Source: Cordylochernes scorpioides | Lineage: Eukaryota > Arthropoda > Arachnida > Pseudoscorpiones > Chernetidae | DNA: 64,000 nucleotides | NCBI GenBank assembly: GCA_030710605.1 | Contig: CP092879.1 | Span: 41,845,008 to 41,909,007 of the forward strand | Direction of reading: 5' to 3' | Program-made: the position numbers and the translations under genes | Shown: one piece after another, positions 40,989 through 51,785 of the stretch | Layout of the letters: each line of letters starts with the position of its first letter | Position numbering within the stretch: position 1 is the first letter of the stretch | Notes under the pieces: model-generated | The model's database searches: none | What the model was told of the DNA's origin: nothing | What the model saw: only the letters and a program-made list of their open reading frames with translations

Positions 40989-41784
40989 GTTGTTGTTGTC
41001 GTGTTCAATAAAGAGCCTCAGATGTATCCATGCATTTCCATCACAGCAGCAGCAATGTCCACTATCTTGGGTGTGTAAAGCTGCTGCTCAGGGTCTATGT
41101 CAAATTTCTGCAAGGCTGCGGCCATTGCTAGCTATGAGAATATGTGGGTAGGTGTAAGTTCCATACCAGGACAATTGTTGCATGCCCTATAGGTTATTGT
41201 GTCATCTGGATGTATTGTCATTCCTTTATAGTGTTTTGTTCTAAGTCTTGTTATAGTTTTTGTCATTTTTCTCTCAGAGTTTATTTCGCATTTTAATCTT
41301 TTGTTATTTTTTTGTTTAATTATCTTGTATTTTGACAAAGAACCAGCGTCAAATAATGACATTTGTTCTTTCCTTTGGCTCAACTTTCTGGCTTCCTTTG
41401 CCAATTCAAAAGCCATTTCATTACCCCCGATCCCAGCATGGGCAGGGATTCAATGTAGAATGCAGTTATTCTCCAATGGTAACAGTTGGGTAAGTAACGA
41501 GTGTATTTTCTGTGTGATTTTAGTATTGCCCTTCTGAATTGCTTCTAGAGCGGATATGGAGTCGCTGTATATTAAAATTCCTTCTGCTTGATGCAGGGAT
41601 GTTTGGTTAAGGCATACATCAAGGGCTTTCCAGATAGCTGTCAGTTCACAAGTGAAGTTTGACGAAATCTGTCCTGCTCCTTCTTTGATTTTGATGTTTG
41701 TTCCATCTTGCAGTATTATGTTAATTCCGGCCCCTCCATTACTCAGGGTAAGGTCTGAAGATCCATCTGTATATGCTGTTAAAG
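40989..41784 (-). pseudogene. LINE-I RNase H domain and 3' UTR, copy 2
   Basis: On the reverse strand: PLTAYTDGSSDLTLSNGGAG (first catalytic Asp, about 41770), NFTCELTAIWKALDVCL (Glu, about 41640), GILIYSDSISALEAIQKG (Asp, about 41560) and AHAGIGGNEMAFELAKEARK (His/Asp-like end, about 41440). The usual Asp of GNExAD is Phe here (GNEMAF). The protein runs on to about 41132 with NNCPGMELTPTHIFS, then the 3' UTR ends at the CAACAAC repeat at 40989. Frames are broken near 41450. This part of the LINE is missing from copy 1. Confidence 0.8.
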
Positions 41785-44612
41785 GGCGTGGCCTAGCATT
41801 TTTAATCAAGAATTTGTACTATGAGGACATAGTCGTTAATATTACAAACACATTAGACCTCGAAGCCCAAGGTATCAAAGTCTATCTCAATCAAAACAAA
41901 GCCATCAACATATACAATATGTATCACCCTCCAAACAATACATTTATTGACGATGGAACAATGGCTCAATTTCTTACAGACAACACTATTATTGTAGGTG
42001 ACCTTAATGCCAAACATCAACTATGGGGATGTTCTACGCCAAACCCAAGAGGCAAAATACTATCAAACATATTTGACGACAATGCCTTCATGTGCTTAAA
42101 TGATGGGAATCCTTCCCATCATTCCTACAAGCTATAATACTGCACAAGCCCTTGATATAAGTTTTTACCCTCCTGACATTTTCCACAAATGCAAATAGCA
42201 AATATTAAAAAGTTTTGGAAGTGATCATTTGCCTAATTTGATAGAAATTAGCACCAAGACCAAAACTAGCTCAATTAAGAAAAATTCTGGAACTTCAAAA
42301 AGGCTAATATGATATCTTTCGAAAACACCATTAATAAAGCAGCCAAAGTATTAATACCAAGAGATAATATTAAGAAATGGATTCCAAAATATACACACCA
42401 GGCAAAAAATATTCAAACACTTATAACTAAAAGAAATGAACTACAAAAATGTGCACCCAAAACCAAACAAATTGTAGAACTGAACTGAACATTGTGATTG
42501 CAAAAATAAAAAGATTATACGTAAATATGAAAAGGGGAAAATGGAAACAAACTTGTGAAAACCTGAACCCAAGAAACCCAAATACAAAACTTTGGAATTT
42601 GGCAAAACAAATTGACAGAGTCCAGCCACAAACTGAAAACACAAATATGATTAAGAATATAGATGGTACACCAGCAACTAATGACAAAATTGCTGCCAAT
42701 CTTTTAGGTAATTCATATCAAATAAGTAGTAAAATCAAGGTTGAAAAAAGGCCCGAAAGATTATTCATGACTGTAAAAATGTCACCAGCACTCATAATAT
42801 TTTCCATGAAAAAAATCAATATGAAAGAGCTAGCTTATGCATTAGAAAACATTGATCTAAACAAGACTCCTGGGCCAGATGGAATCCATGGCCGAATGAT
42901 ATCAAACTTGGACAAAATTGGCAAAGAAAGACTTCTTAATATTTTCAATAACTCCTGGAAAACTGGAAAATTGCCTCAAGACTGTAAAAATGCAACAATA
43001 ATTCCCATTAAAAAACTTGACAAATCTGCTGATGACCCAAAAGAACTACCGACCTATCTCCCTCACAAGTTTTTGCTGCAAATTAATGGAAATTATTATA
43101 CTCAGACGACTCACCTACCACCCCGACACAAGAAATCTCTTTCCAGAAGAACAATATGGATTTAGGAAAGGACATGGTACAATAGATCAACTCCTTTTTT
43201 TCACACAAAAGGTAAAAGATGCACAAAACAAAAAACCAACTAACCACACCATAGCTGCTTTTTAGACCTTACACAAGCTTTTGATAAGGTATGGAAAAAC
43301 AAGTTAATTACAAATTATACAAACATTTCAAAATTGATGGAAAAGCTATCACTTGGATAAATGATTCCCTTAAAAATATATAAATCAGGGTCAAATATAA
43401 TGGCACTCTATCTAAAACCTTCAAATTGTACCAAGGATTACCACAAGGATCAATCCTTAGCCCAACTCATTTCACCCTATTTATTGCAGGCATAGAAGAA
43501 ATTTTTCACATAAAACCAATATTGGACTTTTCGCTGATGACATTTTTCTATGGAGCAGCAACACTAACTGGAAAAAAAGCTGAAAGAGATTTGAACAAGA
43601 CTCTTCTCCGCCTAGAAAAAAAATGCTAATAAACATAAATTAGAATTTAACCCCCAAAAATCTGAAACCTGTCTTTTTACTACCGATAAGAAACTGTACA
43701 AAATAAGACCAAATATTATTCTGAAAGAACAACAATTGCAATATAATAAACATCCTAAATATCTCGGCTACACCCTGGATCCAGAAATTAACTCCAGTAA
43801 GCATATTGAAGGAGTTGTTAGAAAAGGAAGAGACCGACTAAAAATCTTGAAATATATTTCAGGAAGAGTGGGGAGCTAAAGCAACAACACTAAAATTAAC
43901 TTACACATCTCTAATGAGACCTATCTTGGAATATGGATATCAAATCTATGGTACAGCATCAGAAACAAATCTAAAAACACTGGAAAGGATACAACTAAAT
44001 GCAGCTAGAATTATTGCAGGTCTTCGAAAAACCTGCCCTAATAATATTGTACTTTACGAGGCAGACATTATGCCCTTAAAGGATAGAATAAGCTACAATC
44101 TGCCAAAATATATAAACAAAATCAAGAGTTATGAAAACAAACACAGAACTTTCAATTACATACGTACTTAATGGGGAACCCAATATAAGACTCAAAAAAG
44201 AAGGCCCTCTCCACCTGGCCAATAGAAATGGATTTTTAAAATATAAAGTGGAAAAATATTATTTAGCTGAAAAAATATCTCCATGCGAACCACTAACAAA
44301 ATGTTATTTTTAATGCCACTTTAAATGAACCCTCCAACAGACAATACCAAAATCCAGAATACTTAAAACAATTATCATTAGAAATAATTAATAAAATTCC
44401 TAAAAATGCAATAACTATCTATACCGATGGTAGCAAAGACGAGTTGGGACACACTGGCAGTGGCTCTCTAATTAAAACCACAAATGGCAATGAGAAAATA
44501 AACAGAAGAAACCCAGAATTTTGCTCAGTCTTCAGATCAGAACTTATAGCCATCTATGAAGTCTTAAAATCCATCAGAAAAATTAAACATCACGATATAT
44601 GGATTCTTACTG
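41785..44612 (+). pseudogene. LINE-I2: I-like LINE remnant (endonuclease, RT, partial RNase H)
   Basis: Second I-like subfamily, inserted in LINE-I in the opposite direction and 5'-truncated in the endonuclease. Blocks in order: KGRGLAFLIKNLYYEDI (41785), IIVGDLNAKHQLWGCSTPNP (41990), RT approach LNKTPGPDGIHGRMISN (42858), RPISLTSF (43045, shifted), EEQYGFRKGHGTIDQLLFFT (43147), FLDLTQAFDKVW (43262), YQGLPQGSILSPTHFTLF (43428), LFADDIFLWS (43527, catalytic box intact), thumb HPKYLGYTLDPE (43752) and LMRPILEYGYQIYGTASETN (43910), RNase H ITIYTDGSKDELGHTGSG (44412) and FRSELIAIYEVLKSI (44530). It stops after HHDIWILTE, where LINE-R begins. About six frame breaks. Confidence 0.82.
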
Positions 44613-47074
44613 AAACACCACCTCCCAGACAACGTGTCTGGAAGGATTTCAATACCGGTGGCCTTTAATCATAGCAAAATAGGAAACTATCTACTGTGTC
44701 CAGCAGGGACCGCGGGGAGGCAGCCCCCAGTCGACTCTGTTCACTCACAGCTGAGGAAAAGCTCAGCTGCCACGTCGTGGGCTTTCTCAAGAAGCTTGCT
44801 GTGATTTCTCAGCAGCTAACTCTCGATCGCGCCCCTCGCCCTCCTTCTCTCTTCCTGCACACCCACTACCCTTGGACAATCCAAGACGTAGTGGCGTGCA
44901 TTCACATCCCTTTCTCCATAGACGCAATCAGGGTTTCTCTTAATTTTAAATCTGTGGAGACTTGGAGAAGAGCCCATGTCCCGAACTACCCTAATGAGTT
45001 TGTGGGACATTACCTTACAGAGGTACTTGGGTGTTGTTACCCCATTGAATACCTCTCTCCCCTTCACACTGTTCCTCCATCTGTCCAACCATAAGTCCTG
45101 GACGTGCCCCCTGATCCTCCTATAAACTACTTTCTTGGTCACAGGGGTCCTCAGTGATCTACCTCTAAAGCATCCTGCCTTAGCGATCCTGTCTGCGAAC
45201 TCATTACCTTCGATGAGGCTGTGTCTCCTAAACCAAGGGAGCTCCGGAGCCCGCGTCATCATCTCCAGCTCCTGGATTATTTGATGTGCGAGTTGCTCTT
45301 TCTCCAGATTGATGGCGACGAGGGCCGACATACAATCTGAATAGAGGCGGTCCGGGCTGTAGTTCTTCTCGGCACACACTCTGAGGGCTACCCTGATCGC
45401 AACCAGCTCGGCTGAAAAGACCAATTCGTCCACTCTGAGTGTTAAACTTTCTTGGAAGATCAGCTCTCCATTAGTGAATATCACTACCCCAGCTTCAGTA
45501 TTGGTTCCAGACTTACTACAATCAGTGAAAACCTCCGTGCCAATCCCTGTCGGCCCTCCAAGACTCCAATTCCACTTTGGCAACCACTGCGGAGGCTTCC
45601 TTGGATCCCTCTTCGATTCCAGGGCCCCCGCTTCAAGTCCCAGGGCATCTTCCCTGTTCTCCCAGATCTTCTGTCTGACGGTCTCCTCCTCTAGTTTCAA
45701 TCCCAGGGGAATAAGCCCAGCGAGGACCAAAAAGGCCTCACTGCTGCTAGTGCGATATCCTCCTGTGATTCTGAGTGCCGCTGTCCTCTGCACTCTTTCT
45801 AGAGTTGTTGCCACCTTCTGATCCCTGTTTCGGCGCCACCAAGCCCCGGAAGCATATAGCAAGATTGACTCGACACAGGAGAGGTAGAGATTCCTAAAAA
45901 TAGTACCCTCCTCCCCCCCCCCTGTTGAGAGCCAACCAGGACAGGCCTGCAGAACGCCTCCCTGCCTCTCGCCACCATCTCCTCCTCCGCCTGGTATTGT
46001 CAACCCATCTTGTCATCAATGACCACCCCCAGGATGGTCATCCTATTGACCAACGCTACCCTCCGTCCTTCCATCCGGATAGCCGGCTTGTGTTTCCATT
46101 TGATCCCTTTCCTTTTAGTTCTTATGTCCCTAGGCTTAAAGCTGAGGGCTTTAGTTTTGGAGACATTGAACTTAAGGCCAGTCATGGGCCCAGATCGAGA
46201 GAATTTGGAGAGAAGTTTCAACACACTTCTCAGCCTTCGCTCTCAAAGCAGCCTCAATGATGAGGAACTGGTCGTCAGAATAGAGAACCAGCCTGGCTAC
46301 CCCAGGGAGTTCCTCCTGGAAAACGGTGTTTACCAGGATATTCTACAGAATAGGTCCGCAGCAAGAGCCCTGGGGGCAACCCCTAGCACAGTTTCTTTCC
46401 AACTTCCGCCCACCAAAACTGAGGCTAATCCGTCTATCCCTCAGGAAGTCACGAACCAAGCTGCACAAATTATCAGGACAACCCATGTCCATCAAATTTC
46501 TCATCAGCTTGTTCCAGCTCATGGAGTTGAACGCACCATCAATGTCCATGGCCACGAAAAGAACCCAAGCACCCTTATTTAAGCCCATCTCAACCCCCTC
46601 TAACACTTCGTTCAGAGCTGTGGTTGTGGACTTCCCTTCCCTAAAACCATGTTGGAAAAAGGAAAGGAGCTCATTACTCTCTAGCCAATGCTTCAGTCGC
46701 TGAGCTAGTAGGCTATCCAGGACCATACCTAGACACACTAGTAAAGAAAGCGGACGATAATCATTAGGAGAATTACCCTTTCTACCAGACTTTTCGAGAA
46801 GCACTACTCGGGCAACCTTCCATGCCTCAGGAAATGTACCAGTGTCCAGGCACCGATTGAATAACCTGGAAAGAAGCGATGGGTGCATCCTTACCAGGGC
46901 TTTCACGACGGTGTTGTCGATCCCTTCGGGACCAGGAGATTTCCTTTTCCCGAACTTGAAAGCCGTCAGTTTCACCTCATTCTCAGAAAAGGGCGGATCT
47001 ACCATACCACAAGTGGTCAGAGAGATCTCGTCCTCTGGTTCCTCGTTTCCGAAGTGCCGATCCAAGTTGTTTTT
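44613..47074 (-). pseudogene. LINE-R: R1/LOA-like LINE with RNase H, 5'-truncated
   Basis: Read leftwards from 47074. RT: KRKSPGPEGIDNTVV (about 46945), SPNDYRPLSLLVC (46765), QHGFREGKSTTTALNEVLEG (46660), FVAMDIDGAFNSMSW (46560, catalytic Asp), CARGCPQGSCCGPIL (46385). After a frameshift comes YSDDQFLIIE (46285), where Ser-Asp-Asp replaces the usual Ala-Asp-Asp. A 395-codon open frame (46003-44816) then holds the thumb (YLSCVESILLYASGAW), RNase H (VFTDCSKSGTNTEAGVV, FSAELVAIRVAL, LYSDCMSALVAI, IEGNEFADRIAKAG) and a terminal zinc-like cluster with one Cys changed (PDCVYGERD...HYVLDC). The 3' UTR runs to about 44613. Its G+C content is clearly higher than that of the I-like LINEs around it. 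Confidence 0.83.
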
Positions 47075-47405
47075 ATTTTGTCTTCTGCTTTCGAGCGAGT
47101 AGGTCTAGAACACATTCTCTCTGAATTTTCTCATTGTTGGTGGATGAAAGAGCACCAGTGATTATTTTGGCCGCTTTTGCTTGAACACTGTCTAGTCTTA
47201 CTTTTAGTGATGAGCTTGAGGGAGCCCAGACCGGTGTTGCATATTCCATTATCGGCCTTATTAAGAAGGTGGTATATGTTGTTCTGAGAATTCTGGGTTT
47301 GCTCCCCAATTTGTTCCACATAGCCTTCTCAGAATGTTTAGTTTTCTGATAGCTCTATTTGAGGTGCTAATTATGTGTTCTGAAAATTCCAATTCCTCAT
47401 CAATA
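47075..47405 (-). pseudogene. LINE-I thumb region, distal part (copy 2)
   Basis: Continues the LINE-I protein after repeat M: DEELEFSEHIISTSNRAIRK (about 47395-47335), then LIRPIMEYATPVWAPSSSS (about 47265) and VQAKAAKIITGALSSTNNEK, ending RECVLDLLARKQKTK where LINE-R starts. Confidence 0.78.
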
Positions 47406-47673
47406 ATAATTAAAATAATTTCGTTGACATCTTGTCAATACATGCACAGTCTGCACTATTAAAAAAAGATAATATGCATTATATACACTATGTACAATGA
47501 ATATGGCGCCTCTGCCAGCGCTGCAGAATTTGGTGGAGAATCGCCAGTGGGTCTCCAGCGACACCACGCAAATTGCGATCTACGATGAATACGTAGATCG
47601 CGTACTTTTCCGCTTAGGAGATGGTGATGGCGTGGTCCTCGAGACCAACTGGAAAGATCCAGGCCTGCAGTAT
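47406..47673 (+). mobile_element. Repeat M copy 2, inserted in LINE-I
   Basis: About 268 bp that interrupts the LINE-I thumb between YLGVI (47690) and DEELEF (47395). It starts 'aattaaaataattt', then the palindrome TTGACATCTTGTCAA. A 61-codon open frame at 47497-47682 (MNMAPLPALQNLVENRQWVS...) shares its first 31 or so residues with copy 1 at 14235-14336 without a frameshift. GCGATCTACG / CGTAGATCGC at 47575-47601 forms a 10-bp hairpin. No domain recognised; neither a tRNA-like head nor terminal inverted repeats are obvious. Confidence 0.6.
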
Positions 47674-49577
47674 CACACCTAGGTATTATGGATTTCTAAT
47701 TTTATCAATTATTTGTTTGTTTATGCTTATTTTGTGGTTATATTTATGCTTCTTTTCCCTGTGAGTGGAGAAGACGCATAGGTTTGGTTTTATTGGGTTT
47801 ATGGTCATTTGGAGTTCCATTGCCCACTTCTCCAGTCCTCTCATTGATGTGTTCAGTATTTTTTACGATTTTTCTATGCTGCTACTTGTGTGCCATATGG
47901 GTATATCATCTGCATAACAGGCAACCTTTGTGCCTTCAGTGAGGTAAGGATGGATGTCGTTAATATATAGCAGATAGAGTAGAGGACTGAGCACAGATCC
48001 CTGAGTTACACCAGCCCATGTTCTTCCTTCCTTGGAAAATTCTCCATTGACCCGAACCTTTAACCTTCTTCCCCTTAAGAAGTCTGCAATCCAGATTAAG
48101 GTTTTTCCTCTTACTCCGATGTTGTGCAGCTTTTCACGTAATTTCTCCCTCCACACTCGATCAAAAGCTGAGGTCATATCAAGGAATATAGCCGTGGTCT
48201 TCTTTGGCGGTTTTTCCTGGAATGAATTTATTATTGATTGACAGAAGTAGAACAGTTGATCAGTCGTACAGTGCTGGGATCTATAGGCAGTTTGGTAGAG
48301 GTTTATTTTATTATTGTTAGTGAGCCAGACTATGAGCCTAGAGTGGATAATTCGTTCTGGTATTTTACAAAGTATGCGGGTGAGAGCAATTGGCCGATAG
48401 TTCTTGTATTCCTTGGCATCTTTGTTTGGCTTCAGTATTGGCACTATAATTGATATCTTCCAATTCTTTGGTAGTTTACCAGTTTGCCATGAAATGTTCA
48501 GTATTCGTAGGAGTTGATTATTAGCTTTGTCTTCAAAGTGTTTAATCATTTGACCAAAGATTAGATTATCTCTTGGTGACCTCTTGGATTTTTTTATTGA
48601 TAAGTTTAGCTCATTCAGTGTGAAGTCTCTCGAGAAAATATCTTGTTGATGGAAGTTTCTTGCATGTTTAACTAACTGGTTTATATTATTTTTAGAGTCC
48701 TGTCTTCATTCGTATAGTTGAGTATGGAAGTGCTTAAAATATATTCAGCAATTATGTCAGCCATCTGTTTGTTCTCGTTCTCGCTGTTCTATTCATATCG
48801 GTTAGAGTATTGGAGGATTGGTGTTGGTTTTGATTGTTCTCTAACACTCTAATCATATTCCAGTGTTGGCTGTCCTTTCTTGGATCCATTTTTTCGCAGA
48901 ATTCTGCCATTTTTCTTGTTCGCATATCCAAATTTCTTGTTCTATTTTGTGACTAATTTCAATGAGTTTCTTTCTGTTTTCTTCTGTTTTATTTTTTAAA
49001 GAAGTTCATTGATATTGTCTCTCTCTCTGAAATCATTGCCTCGATGTTGTGGTCCTTCCGGTAAGGTATCCACAGGTCTTTACGTCTACCTCTAGGTATC
49101 GATGCTTTTGCAGCTTTTGAAATGTTCGAAGCGAATTTTTCTAAGTTTTTGTCAAGCGTTCTGTAATTCAATTTTTGGTTGCACAGTTCTTCAAGATTTT
49201 CTGTGAATTTTTTTCAAGTCGGCTTTCCTAAAGCTCCATGTTCTTTTATTCTAATGGACATTCTCTATTTTGAAGTTTAGGGTTGTTAAAATTGGTCTGT
49301 GGTCACTGATTGCGCCTTTCGGGATTTTCCATTGTGTTGTGGGTGCGATGTTGTAATTTATCGCTGTGATGTCTATTGCGGATTCTGTGCCTGTGGACTT
49401 GGATAGATAGGTGTTCTTTCCTTTTTTAACGGTGTAAGGTCGAGGTCGTTTAGCATGTCCTCAACCTGCTGACTTTTGTTATCCTGGACAGATGATCCCC
49501 AAGTTGAACTTTTGGCGTTAAAATCGCCGTGTATGATTGTGATATCCGAAGAGGCTTCACTTAATGTCTCTATTGTG
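47674..49577 (-). pseudogene. LINE-I endonuclease and RT, copy 2
   Basis: Same LINE insertion as 30830-32981, on the reverse strand. Endonuclease: ITIIHGDFNAKSSTWGSSVQ (about 49530) and a stretch matching LDLTPLNNEKNTY of copy 1. RT in one 228-codon open frame (48549-47863): PKNWKISIIVPILKPNKDAK, YKNYRPIALTR, FLDMTSAFDRVW (catalytic Asp, about 48190), GVTQGSVLSPLLYLLYINDI (48010) and ACYADDIPIW (47910, intact catalytic box). Then MELQMTINPIKPNLCVFS and YLGVI before repeat M. It covers RT and thumb sequence missing from copy 1. About 93 % nucleotide identity to copy 1 by eye over the shared RT part. Confidence 0.85.
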
Positions 49578-49587
49578 TGCACCCATA

Positions 49588-50330
49588 CAAAATTCAAAGA
49601 TTTCACGAGCTGAAAGTTGGCGATTTTGAGATGCGTCAAGAATTCGCTGCATGGGTTTTCCGGCAAATTGATATTGATGAAAACTGGCTGTCGAATGTTC
49701 TGTGGACATATGATGCTAACTTTTCTCTAAACGGAGAATTTAACATTCAAAACAGCCGCATTTGGGCAACAGAAAACCCTAGGATTTTTACAGAAATGCC
49801 ACTTTACCAGCCTAGAGTTACAGTTTTGTGTGGGTTCACTTCTTTTATTATTGGGCCATTTTTCTTTGAAAAATCAATGGAAGAACTTTTAAAACCGTTT
49901 TTGTAACTGGTGAACGTTATGTTCAACTTTTGAGAGAAAAGGGTATTCCCATATTGCAGGGCAAAAGCACTAAGCGAAATAGCATTCATGAAAGATGGAG
50001 GACCTCCTCATATCTCCCGAGGTGCCAAACAATTGCTGAAGGATACGTTCGGTGAAAATCGTGTGATAAGTCGCCACCTTATATAACAGTGGCCTCCAAA
50101 ATCACCAGACTTGACGCCTTGCGATTTTTGTCTATGGGGGTACATTAAATCGTGTGTTTATCGATGCTGGCCTACCACATTGGCCATGTTGAAGGCTTCT
50201 ATCAGATGGCACGTTTTATCAATATCAACAGATATGTTATTTAATGCTGTCCATTCTGTCATTTATCGTCTGCAGGCGGTGATTGAGAATGAAGGGTGCC
50301 ACATTGAGCAAGGATTGTGACCTAATACAA
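49588..50330 (+). pseudogene. DUF4817-type transposase, N-terminally deleted (copy 2)
   Basis: Starts inside the protein at IQRFHELKVGDFEMRQEFAA because of the deletion at 49577-49588. Catalytic parts: WTYDANFSLNGEFNIQNSRI (first Asp region), ENPRIFTEMPLYQPRVTVLC, KDGGPPHISRGAKQLLKDTF (about 49990, in another frame; second Asp kept) and SPDLTPCDFCLWGYIKS (about 50105, third Asp present). The tail VIYRLQAVIENEGCHIEQGL ends at a stop at 50320. Frameshifts near 49905 and 50050. The DNA-binding N-terminus is missing, so it is inactive. Confidence 0.8.
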
Positions 50331-51028
50331 GAGATAAGGCAGTTACCTCATGTGTTATATAAGCCGCCATGTATTATATTATCTACCAATATTTTGCAGC
50401 TCTTTGTGTTGGGATATGGGGATAATAAATGCTGTCCTCACATCTTGACTCTTTTTTTTTTGTGAACAGTAATATTTTGTTTGTCATTTGCTCACATATT
50501 ATGTCGTGCAAACCAGAGTATTATAACTTCTCGAATAACACTGGTACGCACAATTTTTCCCCTTATGTTTAGTTTTCGCTTTTCGCTCATTAGAAGAAAT
50601 AGCATAAGGAATATTTTCTGTACACCAATAACTTTAGAAATTTTGTAAAAATAAAAATAATACAAAATGATTTTACTACCACGTTTTTCAACGCAAAAGG
50701 TCGATTTAAAAATTATTCTTATTTGAGGGGACATATATTTAAAATTGTGTACAGTATAATAAACAATAATAACATTTGACAAGCCCATAGGATATTTGGA
50801 ATAAAGTACGACAAATTTATTTTGTCACTCCCCTCTATATTTCATTTCTTGGATCATGACAAATATCCAGTTAAATAGTCAAGGGTCGCCAATCAGTCAA
50901 GAAACTACACATTTCTTATAGCAAGAAATCCTATTAATAGTGCCATCATAATTTTTGGTACTATATTAACATTTCAAAAATTCGTGTATTGATATCAGCA
51001 GTGTTTTTCAAACATTCAATCTATTTCA
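50331..51028. other. Transposon 3' flank, copy 2
   Basis: Non-coding sequence between transposase and terminal repeat. It matches 29047-29650 of copy 1 inverted over most of its length (for example 'cgttgaaaaacgtggtagta' on the copy 1 strand). Confidence 0.7.
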
Positions 51029-51452
51029 CAAAACCACATATAAAATATAAATATTTTTGCTACATGCTTTAATTTGCATTTACCTATTTTACATATCTCA
51101 GATTGTATTTGAAAATCGTTAACCAATTCTTCATACTTTTGGCGAAGTGGTGTTTTATTAATTTGTTATTTGATATTATTAGGGTTCTTTCCTGGTATTT
51201 AAAACGGAAAAATACGTGTCGATCAGTTATATTTTTCAATTTATCAAACAATTTGGCCGCTGAATCTCTGATTCTGGTAGAGCGCCATCTGGCGAATAAA
51301 ATTGGAACTAAAATCAATTTCGAATTTTTCATTATTTGCCATAAAAAATCCCATTGCATCCTGAATACAATGGTGTTTACCGCATTGCTCTAGCGCAAAT
51401 ATTCGCGGAGTTATTAATTTTTAAAATAGTGCGGGACTTTTGGATCACCCTG
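51029..51452. repeat. Composite copy 2, right long terminal inverted repeat
   Basis: Inverse of 40439-40864; ends 'gggacttttggatcaccctg' next to TA. Confidence 0.85.
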
Positions 51453-51454
51453 TA

Positions 51455-51785
51455 TATTGATAGGTAAGACTATGCTATCTATTTCTATGTAGAAGAATTC
51501 GTGCACGTTCCTCTATTCAGAAGTGACATACAAATAAAGCTATAAAGGCACGTAGTGTTGAATAGAATTTATTCTTGTTCTGATCAATGTGGAGCAATTA
51601 TAGGCGCGGGAGCATGAATAGTTGGAAGGTGAGCATCGCCAACAGGGTGAGACCGGGGCAAGACGCCACTCAACTCTAACCGCCCGCGGGTGAGTCATGG
51701 AGCTCTCAACCGGGGCAGTTAATTATCAATGTAACCCACGGGCAGCTGTTTCCCACCTGGGCCCTACACAATATACCTCCGTCCC
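51455..51785. other. Unidentified sequence, G+C-richer from 51600
   Basis: 51600-51785 is balanced in composition and leads into the 60-bp array. No domain, tRNA or repeat match recognised. Confidence 0.35.

Larger units (their letters stand above)
40439..51452 (+). mobile_element. Composite transposon copy 2 (inverted relative to copy 1)
   Basis: Bounded by CAGGGTGATCCAAAAGTCCC at 40439 and its inverse ending at 51452, each beside TA. Read from the right: terminal repeat, transposase remnant (+), LINE-I (-) from endonuclease to 3' end, the same CTGGAATGCC junction at 40979-40988, transposon 5' flank, left terminal repeat. Inside LINE-I sit LINE-I2 (+, 41785-44612), LINE-R (-, 44613-47074) and repeat M (47406-47673). 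About 0.95 kb spanning the transposase N-terminus and the LINE 5' end is deleted near 49580. Confidence 0.83.

Noticed and set aside
44696-47161. Several + strand open frames of 80-190 codons opposite LINE-R
   Set aside because: They are antisense shadows of the G+C-richer LINE-R coding sequence, whose conserved RT and RNase H motifs are on the - strand.
28618-51452. Collapsed or duplicated haplotypes (assembly artefact) as explanation of the inverted composites
   Set aside because: The copies differ by several per cent and contain different nested insertions and deletions, and their flanks differ. Only the size and content of the gap between them remain uncertain.
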